A stretch of 10,993 nucleotides of DNA from Porticoccaceae bacterium. GTDB taxonomy: Bacteria; Pseudomonadota; Gammaproteobacteria; Pseudomonadales; Porticoccaceae. Where the stretch lies: positions 1 to 10,993 of the forward strand of contig JAFMBU010000046.1 in NCBI GenBank assembly GCA_017858295.1, written 5' to 3'. Under the pieces are notes generated by a model, which saw nothing but the letters and a program-made list of their open reading frames with translations, ran no database searches and was not told where the DNA came from. Shown piece by piece: positions 1 to 5,524 of the stretch (the first letter of the stretch is position 1; each line of letters opens with the position of its first letter). The position numbers were made by a program, and so were the translations under genes.

Positions 1-27
1 TACAGGTTCTTAATTAGCGACTTTTAA

Positions 28-669
28 TTACAAGCCCTCAGAAGACCAGCCATTAATCACTTGATCTATATCGCCACCGGCACGTTGCGCCGATTGTACA
101 AATTGGTTGCGAAAAGTTTTGCCCAGGTTAATTCCGTTGATCACCACATTAACTACCATCCACTGACCGGTCTTTTTCCGCGCCATGCTGTACTCAAGCG
201 GGTAGACGGTATCCGCGCTGCGAATTTCCTGTTTTACCGTCAAACGGCGCTGACCCTCGGCCACTTCTCCCGCTTTGACCAGCACAATTTCTTGATTCTC
301 ATAACCGATCAGACCGCGACCGTAAGTTTCAACTAGACCACTGCGAAAAGTCGTGGCGAAGCGCGCACGCTGCTCTGGGGTGGCTTGCTTGTGATAAACA
401 CCCATTACATTGCGCGCGATAAAGGCAAAATCAATACGATCTCGGAGCAAGTTTTCTAAACTATCAAAATAGGCTTTTTCATTCTCAGGGTAACCCGATT
501 TATGTGTGGCTATAGTCTCCAATAGCTCAACCGTCACCTGCTCAATCTGCTGATATGGATCACTGGTGCTATCCTGAGCAATGGTTAACGAAACAACTCC
601 CAGCGCACCAGTCAGGGCCAGTAAACCCATGCAAAACCACTTTTTAACAGTCATAAAAACGCTTCTCAT
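28..669 (-). CDS. mlaC: MlaC family periplasmic phospholipid-binding protein (Ttg2D/MlaC)
   Basis: MlaC shuttles phospholipids across the periplasm between the outer-membrane MlaA complex and the inner-membrane MlaFEDB ABC transporter, maintaining outer-membrane lipid asymmetry. The 213-residue product has an N-terminal signal peptide (basic KK at 9-10, hydrophobic stretch about 11-30, cleavage probably after Ala31). A mature Tol_Tol_Ttg2 domain follows, with the family's conserved C-terminal part: NVVINGINLGKTFRNQF at 174-190, then GGDIDQVI at 198-205. Length matches the family (about 210). Two starts are possible: ATG at 669 with AGGA about 10 nt upstream, or ATG at 654 (Met6) preceded by GAGAAG; the latter gives a more typical short n-region. 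It is divergent from yrbG, and no mlaF, mlaE or mlaD lies upstream, unlike the E. coli and Pseudomonas loci. Family assignment is strong; exact start uncertain. Confidence 0.9.
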   Translation of the reverse strand: MRSVFMTVKKWFCMGLLALTGALGVVSLTIAQDSTSDPYQQIEQVTVELLETIATHKSGYPENEKAYFDSLENLLRDRIDFAFIARNVMGVYHKQATPEQRARFATTFRSGLVETYGRGLIGYENQEIVLVKAGEVAEGQRRLTVKQEIRSADTVYPLEYSMARKKTGQWMVVNVVINGINLGKTFRNQFVQSAQRAGGDIDQVINGWSSEGL

Positions 670-681
670 AAATTAATCATC

Positions 682-693
682 CTGATCGATCAG
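682..693. repeat. 12-bp perfect palindrome CTGATCGATCAG in mlaC leader
   Basis: CTGATCGATCAG reads identically on both strands and lies 12 nt upstream of the first mlaC ATG, next to its AGGA ribosome-binding sequence. It holds two GATC sites four bases apart. It could be an operator or an RNA hairpin near the translation start, or chance; nothing else supports a function. Confidence 0.3.
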
Positions 694-732
694 CAGCAGA
701 GACTCTTATACGCAAGCATGGTTTTAAACGAT

Positions 733-761
733 GCAATATTCTGCGGTAAGTTTGCTGACAA
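733..761 (-). promoter_or_regulatory. candidate sigma-70 promoter for mlaC
   Basis: Read on the minus strand, TTGTCA (756-761) is a 5/6 match to the -35 consensus. It is followed after 17 nt by TATTGC (733-738), only a 3/6 match to the -10. Transcription would start near 726 and leave a leader of about 57 nt. The -35 overlaps the candidate yrbG -35 on the other strand. This is a motif reading only; a second -10-like sequence, TATAAG at 705-710, lacks a good -35. Confidence 0.3.
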
Positions 762-781
762 TAATGGTCCAGCACTATAAC
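752..781 (+). promoter_or_regulatory. candidate sigma-70 promoter for yrbG
   Basis: TTGCTG (752-757, 3/6 match) and TATAAC (776-781, 5/6 match) are separated by 18 nt, about 60 bases upstream of the yrbG start. The -10 is good and the -35 weak. It is the best candidate in the 172-bp divergent gap and would give a leader of about 53 nt. Confidence 0.4.
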
Positions 782-841
782 ATCCCCGATCTGATGAAGA
801 AATAGAACCCGCCGCCGCCAAAGCGGTAATTTGGAGAATTT

Positions 842-1834
842 ATGAGCGCAATGTTACTACCGATTTTAGGCCTGTTGATCGGCGTTCTTGGACTCCTATG
901 GGGAGCGGATCGGTTTGTTGAAGGCAGTGCCGGCGCAGCGCGAAATTTTGGCGTTTCACCACTGATTATTGGCCTTACCGTGGTATCAATTGGCACCTCG
1001 GCACCAGAGGTTTTGGTGTCGATAAATGCCGCACTCAGCAACGCCGCAGAACTGGCGGTAGGCAATGCACTGGGCTCCAATATGGCCAATATTGGTCTGG
1101 TGCTCGGCGTAACTCTGCTAATTGCGCCAACGCCGGTGCAAAAACATCTACTGACTCAGGAAGGCCTGGTGCTTTTGGTGGTCACCGCCATCGCTGGATT
1201 GTGCCTCTATGACGGTTATCTGGGCCGAGTTGAGAGTGCCATTCTAGCTGGCCTGATCTTTCCTCTGGTATATATCGCCATTAGATACAAAAAGACCCAT
1301 ATCAGCCCTGAAGAGGTGGCGGTGGGCGAAGACATTCCGGATATCACCATGGGCGCAGCCGCGCTGTGGTTTATTGTTGGACTGGCAGTACTCTTGGCCA
1401 GTGCTGAAGTGACCGTATGGAGCGCCAAGACGATTGCCCAATCCATGGGCGTCAGCGAACTGATTATTGGCCTCACTGTAGTCGCCATTGGCACCAGTCT
1501 GCCTGAACTGGCGGCATCGGTGGTCAGTGCCATGCGTGGCCATCATGATATAGCCATAGGTAATGTCTTCGGCTCAAATCTATTTAATCTGATGTTGGTG
1601 ATGCCCGCCGCTGGTATTATTTCGCCCATGGCGATTTCACCGGAGGTGTTTAGCCGCGACTTTATCAGCCTTGCGATTATGACCCTATTGTTGGTCGCGA
1701 TGGTTGCCCTGGCCCTTAGGAAAGCCGCGCGCAGTGGCTTGCCCGCAGTACTTTCTCGATATCTGGGTGTGATTCTAATCGCAGGTTACATTGGCTACTA
1801 CGCTGTTCTCTGGCCAGCAATTGTCGGCGCCTAG
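842..1834 (+). CDS. yrbG: YrbG-type calcium/sodium antiporter (CaCA family)
   Basis: This is an inner-membrane cation/Ca2+ exchanger of the YrbG branch. The 330-residue protein contains the two inverted alpha-repeats that form the ion site. The first has GTSAPE at 51-56 and GNALGSN at 74-80; the second has GTSLPE at 217-222 and GNVFGSN at 240-246. The acidic residues Glu56 and Glu222 are the expected ion ligands. Hydrophobic segments run throughout, with a hydrophilic linker at about 148-170 between the halves, giving roughly ten membrane spans. GGAG at 833-836 lies 5 nt before the chosen ATG; a second ATG is at codon 4. Family length is about 325. As in E. coli, the gene precedes kdsD, but a 93-nt gap with its own -10 suggests partly separate transcription. 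The ion transported in vivo is not established for this family member. Confidence 0.93.
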   Translation: MSAMLLPILGLLIGVLGLLWGADRFVEGSAGAARNFGVSPLIIGLTVVSIGTSAPEVLVSINAALSNAAELAVGNALGSNMANIGLVLGVTLLIAPTPVQKHLLTQEGLVLLVVTAIAGLCLYDGYLGRVESAILAGLIFPLVYIAIRYKKTHISPEEVAVGEDIPDITMGAAALWFIVGLAVLLASAEVTVWSAKTIAQSMGVSELIIGLTVVAIGTSLPELAASVVSAMRGHHDIAIGNVFGSNLFNLMLVMPAAGIISPMAISPEVFSRDFISLAIMTLLLVAMVALALRKAARSGLPAVLSRYLGVILIAGYIGYYAVLWPAIVGA

Positions 1835-1843
1835 CAGGCTGCA

Positions 1844-1873
1844 GTTCTCCGCCCGAGCATTTGCCACTATAAT
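1844..1873 (+). promoter_or_regulatory. candidate sigma-70 promoter for the kdsD-kdsC-lptCAB operon
   Basis: A perfect TATAAT lies at 1868-1873, 54 bases before the kdsD ATG. With 17-nt spacing the -35 is TTCTCC (1845-1850), a 3/6 match. Transcription would begin near 1880, leaving a leader of about 48 nt. The gap between yrbG and kdsD is C-rich and otherwise featureless. The perfect -10 placed just ahead of an LPS operon makes a genuine promoter plausible; read-through from yrbG is also possible. Confidence 0.5.
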
Positions 1874-1927
1874 GCCAAGGGCCCCAGCCCAACCCAATCC
1901 AATTTACCCGAGCCAAGCGACCGACCT

Positions 1928-2899
1928 ATGACCGCAACAAACTTTATTACTTCGGCACAGCGCACCATCAAAATGGAAGCCGATGCGGTTGCCGAACTGC
2001 AGCATCGCCTCGACCAAAGCTTTGTTACCGCCTGCGAGACTATGCTCGCCTGCAAGGGGCGCGTAATAGTGACCGGCATGGGTAAGTCGGGCCATATTGG
2101 CAACAAGATTGCGGCAACGCTGGCCAGCACAGGTACACCATCGTTTTTTGTTCACCCCGGCGAAGCCAGTCATGGCGATCTCGGCATGATCACCAAAAAC
2201 GATGTGGTGATTGTGATTTCAAATTCCGGTAGCACCGCCGAAGTAATTACCATTCTGCCCTTGATTAAGCGCCTGGGCATTCCCATGATCAGCATGACCG
2301 GAGACCCCGAGTCGGTGCTATCAACGGCTGCATTAGCCAATCTCGATGTCAGTGTCGCCAGCGAAGCCTGCCCGCTAAATCTGGCTCCAACCACCAGTAC
2401 AACAGTGACCCTAGCCATGGGTGATGCGCTGGCTATTGCCCTTCTCGAATCCCGCGGTTTTACCGCCGAAGACTTTGCTTTCTCCCATCCTGGGGGCGCC
2501 CTGGGTCGCAAGTTGCTGTTGCGGGTAACAGATATTATGCACAAAGATGTCGAAGTGCCTCGGGTTCTGGCAACAGAGCCACTGCATCAAGCGCTGTTGG
2601 TGATGACTGAAAAAGGCTTTGGCATGACCACCGTGGTCAGCAATGAGAATAAATTACTCGGCGTATTTACCGACGGTGATTTGCGCCGCATAGTCGACGC
2701 CAAAGTGGATATAAACAATGTCACTATGGCGGATGTTATGTCCCCTGACCCGAAGACCATTAATGGTGAAATTCTTGCCGCTCAAGCACTGAAAATAATG
2801 GAAGATGGTTCTATTACCGCGCTGATCGTGGAAGACGAAAATCAATCACCCATTGGTGTTCTGCATATGCATGATATTTTACGTGCGGGAGTCCTGTGA
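1928..2899 (+). CDS. kdsD: D-arabinose 5-phosphate isomerase KdsD
   Basis: KdsD converts D-ribulose 5-phosphate to D-arabinose 5-phosphate, the first committed step toward Kdo, the inner-core sugar of lipopolysaccharide. The 323-residue protein has a SIS sugar-isomerase domain (about 35-175) and two CBS domains (about 201-260 and 265-323). The residues corresponding to the E. coli catalytic set are present: Lys53 in GMGKSGH, Glu105, Glu146 in SEACPL and His187 in SHPGG. The C-terminus, LHMHDILRAGVL, is typical. Length is close to E. coli KdsD (328). The start fits the family N-terminus, but no strong Shine-Dalgarno is visible. Its stop codon shares one base with the kdsC start (TGATG), so the two genes are translationally coupled and encode consecutive parts of one pathway. 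Confidence 0.96.
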   Translation: MTATNFITSAQRTIKMEADAVAELQHRLDQSFVTACETMLACKGRVIVTGMGKSGHIGNKIAATLASTGTPSFFVHPGEASHGDLGMITKNDVVIVISNSGSTAEVITILPLIKRLGIPMISMTGDPESVLSTAALANLDVSVASEACPLNLAPTTSTTVTLAMGDALAIALLESRGFTAEDFAFSHPGGALGRKLLLRVTDIMHKDVEVPRVLATEPLHQALLVMTEKGFGMTTVVSNENKLLGVFTDGDLRRIVDAKVDINNVTMADVMSPDPKTINGEILAAQALKIMEDGSITALIVEDENQSPIGVLHMHDILRAGVL

Positions 2900-3483
2900 T
2901 GGACAACGGAATCGAGAGCGGAATGGAGAGCGGAATGGAGTCAGCCATAACAAGCGCTACAGACAAGGCAGTAATCGAAGCCGCCAAACAGATCAAATTA
3001 TTGCTTGTGGATGTGGATGGCGTGCTCACCGATGGGCGCCTCTACTACGGCAACAATGGCGAAGAGCTGAAAGCCTTTGATATTCAAGATGGACTGGGAA
3101 TCAAATTACTCCAGCGTGGCGGCGTTCAGGTAGGCATTATCACTGGACGGGTTTCCGCGCTGTTGCAGCGTCGCGCCGATGAGCTGGGTATGGAGCCGGT
3201 GGTTCAAGGGCGTGAAGATAAACTCACCGCACTCAATGAGCTGCTGCAAAACATGTCTATCGAGCTCAACGAAATCGCCTTTATCGGCGACGACCTGCCA
3301 GATCTCGCAGTGATCAATCGAGTAGGCCTGGGCATCACTGTCGCCAATGGCAATGCCGCCGTGGCGGCCAAAGCAAAGTGGCAAACCAGCCGCTGTGGTG
3401 GCAACGGCGCGGTTCGCGAGGCCGCGGAAATGATTCTCGCAGCACAGGGCAAACTTGATCGTGCGCTGGCGGCCTATCAATGA
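2899..3483 (+). CDS. kdsC: 3-deoxy-D-manno-octulosonate 8-phosphate phosphatase KdsC
   Basis: KdsC removes phosphate from Kdo 8-phosphate to release Kdo for LPS core synthesis. It is a cytosolic C0-type HAD phosphatase, tetrameric in the family. From ATG 2899 the product is 194 residues. HAD motif I is DVDGVLTDG with nucleophile Asp38 and acid/base Asp40; motif II is ITGR with Thr82; motif III is Lys108; motif IV is GDD at 130-132. The conserved tail GGNGAVRE is at 167-174. GGGAG at 2887-2891, 7 nt upstream, supports ATG 2899; a GTG one codon earlier is also open. The extreme N-terminus is built from a 12-bp tandem repeat encoding G-I/M-E-S, and further in-frame ATGs at 2923 and 2935 have upstream GGAG- or GAGAG-type sequences. 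The gene ends in a 4-nt ATGA overlap with lptC. Confidence 0.96.
   Translation: MDNGIESGMESGMESAITSATDKAVIEAAKQIKLLLVDVDGVLTDGRLYYGNNGEELKAFDIQDGLGIKLLQRGGVQVGIITGRVSALLQRRADELGMEPVVQGREDKLTALNELLQNMSIELNEIAFIGDDLPDLAVINRVGLGITVANGNAAVAAKAKWQTSRCGGNGAVREAAEMILAAQGKLDRALAAYQ
2908..2943 (+). repeat. three 12-bp tandem repeats in the kdsC N-terminus
   Basis: Units GGAATCGAGAGC (2908-2919), GGAATGGAGAGC (2920-2931) and GGAATGGAGTCA (2932-2943) lie head to tail in frame. They encode GIES, GMES and GMES ahead of the HAD domain. Units 2 and 3 each carry an ATG followed by GGAG, so the GGAG of unit 2 (2925-2928) sits 6 nt before the ATG of unit 3 (2935). Changes in copy number would keep the frame. 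Confidence 0.85.
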
Positions 3484-4043
3484 TTAAACAGGCGCTGCTG
3501 GCTGTTTTTCTTGCCTTTATGATCGGTGGGTTTGTGCTTATTTGGGACTCACCGCCCGAGGCATTTCTGCGCCAAACCAGCAGCCAGATGGATGGAGATT
3601 CTCAGGCAGACAGTTATATGACCAAGGTCACTAGCCAACGCTTTTCTCAGCTGGGCAGTGAACAGTTTAACCTTAGCTCACCGCGCATCGAGTTCTTCCA
3701 AGGGGAGTCGACGGTCAAGGTGCAGCAGCCGCGTTTTTTGGCTCAGGGAGATGCATCTCACCCTATTGCTCTAACTGCTGACAGCGGACTTCTTGACAGC
3801 GCCAGTGGGCAACTGGAACTGCAGAACAATGTGCTAGCACAGATGACCAATGCCGCGGGCGCAGCTACATTGACCACAGAGCGCTTGACCTTTTTGATCG
3901 ATAGCAGTGTCGCCATCACTGACCAGCCCTTTAATATGCTTTCAGAGCGTGGCAAGGCATCTGGCACTGGGCTCAGAATTGATCTGGTCAACGAAACCTA
4001 TGCGATCCAATCCAAAGTCAGGGTAACTCATGATCCGCGCTAA
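3480..4043 (+). CDS. lptC: LPS export protein LptC
   Basis: LptC is the bitopic inner-membrane component of the Lpt bridge. It receives LPS from LptB2FG and passes it to LptA in the periplasm. The 187-residue protein has a short positively charged start, one membrane helix at about 4-22, and a periplasmic beta-jellyroll domain (about 50-185). Family-like elements include the SPRIEFF segment near 67-73 and TADSGLLDSASGQLELQNNV at about 99-118. Length matches E. coli LptC (191). The primary sequence of this family is poorly conserved, so identification rests on the membrane anchor, the jellyroll-type repeats and the position between kdsC and lptA. It starts within the kdsC stop (ATGA) and its end overlaps the lptA start by 14 nt. 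Confidence 0.93.
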   Translation: MIKQALLAVFLAFMIGGFVLIWDSPPEAFLRQTSSQMDGDSQADSYMTKVTSQRFSQLGSEQFNLSSPRIEFFQGESTVKVQQPRFLAQGDASHPIALTADSGLLDSASGQLELQNNVLAQMTNAAGAATLTTERLTFLIDSSVAITDQPFNMLSERGKASGTGLRIDLVNETYAIQSKVRVTHDPR

Positions 4044-4608
4044 GCTATTTTATATGCCCCATCTGCAGCAGCCTTACCTTTGGTGCCGGGCCGTTCTTCT
4101 TGCGCTACTGGGCAGCATGCTAGCCATACCCTGCACCGCTCTGCCCAACGATCGCCAGCAGCCTATCTCTATTGAATCTGACTATGCCGAGCGCAATGAA
4201 AAAACCGGCCGCACAGTCTACAGAGGCAATGTGGTGATCAGCCAGGGTAGTGTGCTGATCGAGGCGGATCAAATTACATTGCACGTTGAAAAGAATAAAA
4301 TTAGTCGCATTGAATGCACAGGTAAGCCAGCCAGTTATCAGCAAAAGCCCACACTTGAAAGTGCCACTATGATTGCTCGCGCCGACCATATCGACTACTT
4401 ACCCGCCACCAACAAACTGGCCCTAAAACAGAATGCGATGCTGTCTCGAAATGGCACTATCATCAAGGGCGACTCAATTGACTACGACATCGACAAGCAA
4501 ACCTGGAAAGCCAAGGGCAACAATCAAGGCCAACAGAAGCGGATTCAGTTAGTAATCCCAGCCTCTGCCCTGCAGAGCGATTCCAATAAACCGGAGACCA
4601 AGCCCTGA
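4030..4608 (+). CDS. lptA: LPS transport periplasmic protein LptA
   Basis: LptA oligomerises in the periplasm to form the beta-jellyroll bridge that carries LPS from LptC to LptD at the outer membrane. The 192-residue precursor has a signal peptide with hydrophobic core at about 20-34 and probable cleavage after Ala37 (CTA). An OstA/LptA domain follows at about 46-160: PISIESDYAERNEKTGRTVY at 45-64, then GNVVISQGSVLIEAD at 66-80. The C-terminal tail is hydrophilic and lysine-rich. The chosen ATG overlaps lptC by 14 nt and has CAGGG 6 nt upstream (4019-4023); Met9 (4054) would shorten the n-region of the signal peptide and is a possible alternative. The stop shares one base with the lptB start (TGATG). 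Confidence 0.94.
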   Translation: MIRAKLFYMPHLQQPYLWCRAVLLALLGSMLAIPCTALPNDRQQPISIESDYAERNEKTGRTVYRGNVVISQGSVLIEADQITLHVEKNKISRIECTGKPASYQQKPTLESATMIARADHIDYLPATNKLALKQNAMLSRNGTIIKGDSIDYDIDKQTWKAKGNNQGQQKRIQLVIPASALQSDSNKPETKP

Positions 4609-5333
4609 TGGCTACTTTACAAGCGCGCAATCTGGCCAAGGCCTACGGCAAACGTCCGGTGGTTAAAGATGTTTCCATCAGCGTCAAGCAAGGTGAAATT
4701 GTTGGCCTGCTGGGGCCCAATGGCGCCGGTAAGACCACTTGTTTTTATATGATTATCGGTCTTGTGGCTCAGGACATGGGTTCGATCACTATTGATGGCG
4801 ACGATATCACCGCCCTGCCCATGCACGGCCGAGCCCGCCGCGGACTGGGCTATCTGCCCCAGGAACCCTCAGTATTTCGCAAGCTTAGTGTAGAGGACAA
4901 TATTTTAGCCATTTTGGAGACTCGCAAAGAGCTGAATCGCAAACAGCGTATTCAGCGAGCTGACGAACTGATGCGCGAGTTTCACGTTTCCCATCTAGCC
5001 AAAAATCAGGGCATGAGCCTCTCTGGCGGCGAGCGACGACGTGTTGAAATTGCCCGAGCGCTAGCGGCAGATCCACAGTTTATTCTCCTCGACGAGCCCT
5101 TTGCTGGAGTCGACCCAATCTCGGTTACTGATATCAAGCAGATCATCCGCCACCTCCGTGACAGCGGTATTGGCGTTTTAATTACCGATCACAATGTCCG
5201 AGAAACTCTGGATATTTGCGAGCATGCCTACATCATTGGCGAGGGTCATGTGATCGCCGAGGGAACCACCAGCGATATACTCAACAATACTCAGGTGCGC
5301 AAAACCTACCTAGGTGAAAACTTTACCCTTTAG
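4608..5333 (+). CDS. lptB: LPS export ABC transporter ATP-binding protein LptB
   Basis: LptB is the cytosolic ATPase of LptB2FG, powering LPS extraction from the inner membrane. All ATPase motifs are intact in the 241-residue protein: Walker A GPNGAGKT at 36-43, Q-loop Gln85 in LPQEPS, signature LSGGERRR at 138-145, Walker B FILLDEP at 158-164 with catalytic Glu163, and switch His195. These positions coincide with E. coli LptB (241 residues). GGAG at 4593-4596 lies 11 nt before the ATG, which overlaps the lptA stop by one base. The partner permease genes lptF and lptG are not in this window; in related genomes they are elsewhere. This is the last gene of the overlapping LPS block; no clear hairpin terminator is seen after it. 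Confidence 0.97.
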   Translation: MATLQARNLAKAYGKRPVVKDVSISVKQGEIVGLLGPNGAGKTTCFYMIIGLVAQDMGSITIDGDDITALPMHGRARRGLGYLPQEPSVFRKLSVEDNILAILETRKELNRKQRIQRADELMREFHVSHLAKNQGMSLSGGERRRVEIARALAADPQFILLDEPFAGVDPISVTDIKQIIRHLRDSGIGVLITDHNVRETLDICEHAYIIGEGHVIAEGTTSDILNNTQVRKTYLGENFTL

Positions 5334-5404
5334 GATTGGCTCAGCTTCAACGAAACGTACTCAGACCTTCATAAGTAGTCGATTGAGCCAGCCAAATCCT
5401 CTAC

Positions 5405-5426
5405 AAGCGGCCAATAAGCGGTCAAT
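5405..5426. repeat. two 11-bp direct repeats upstream of rpoN
   Basis: AAGCGGCCAAT (5405-5415) and AAGCGGTCAAT (5416-5426) are adjacent and differ at one base. The 11-bp period places both copies on the same face of the helix. They are centred about 92 bp upstream of the transcription start predicted from the sigma-54 motif, a distance where activator sites often lie. They match no site I recognise, and enhancer-binding-protein sites are more often inverted than direct repeats. Confidence 0.4.
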
Positions 5427-5479
5427 AAATCACCCAAATCAACCTCCTTACCAAATCGTCCATTGCAAGCAGTATAGAA

Positions 5480-5496
5480 TTGGCACTAAACTTGCA
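5480..5496 (+). promoter_or_regulatory. sigma-54 (-24/-12) promoter motif in front of rpoN
   Basis: TTGGCACTAAACTTGCA matches the RpoN consensus (TGGCAC, five bases, TTGCA). The -24 GG is at 5482-5483 and the -12 GC at 5494-5495, with the canonical 10 bases between. Transcription would begin near 5507, leaving about 18 nt before the rpoN ATG. The match and its position in the non-coding gap, correctly oriented ahead of the gene for sigma-54 itself, suggest autoregulation. Whether holoenzyme activates from it or only occupies it cannot be told from sequence. Confidence 0.65.
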
Positions 5497-5508
5497 GACT
5501 TCTATACA
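5480..5508 (+). promoter_or_regulatory. overlapping candidate sigma-70 promoter for rpoN
   Basis: The bases that form the sigma-54 -24 element also give TTGGCA (5480-5485), a 5/6 match to the sigma-70 -35. TATACA (5503-5508, 4/6) follows after exactly 17 nt. The start would be near 5515, leaving only about 10 nt of leader. If both holoenzymes use this DNA they cannot bind at once. It may be the basal rpoN promoter or a coincidental reading of the sigma-54 site. Confidence 0.4.
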
Positions 5509-5524
5509 AGAATAAACGTCCTCT

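Noticed and set aside
61..336. Open frame of 91 codons on the plus strand inside mlaC
   Set aside because: It is antisense to a clear MlaC gene, has no ribosome-binding site and resembles no known family; it is a shadow frame.
1490..1506. TTGGCACCAGTCTGCC as a second sigma-54 site
   Set aside because: The GG-to-GC spacing is 9 rather than 10 bases and it lies inside yrbG, encoding the conserved GTSLPE motif.
2896..2898. GTG start for kdsC one codon before the ATG
   Set aside because: The ATG at 2899 has GGGAG 7 nt upstream and forms the common TGATG overlap, so the GTG adds nothing.
5337..5390. Inverted repeat TGGCTCA / TGAGCCA after lptB as a terminator
   Set aside because: The arms are only 7 bp with a 40-nt loop and there is no T-tract, so a rho-independent terminator is not supported.
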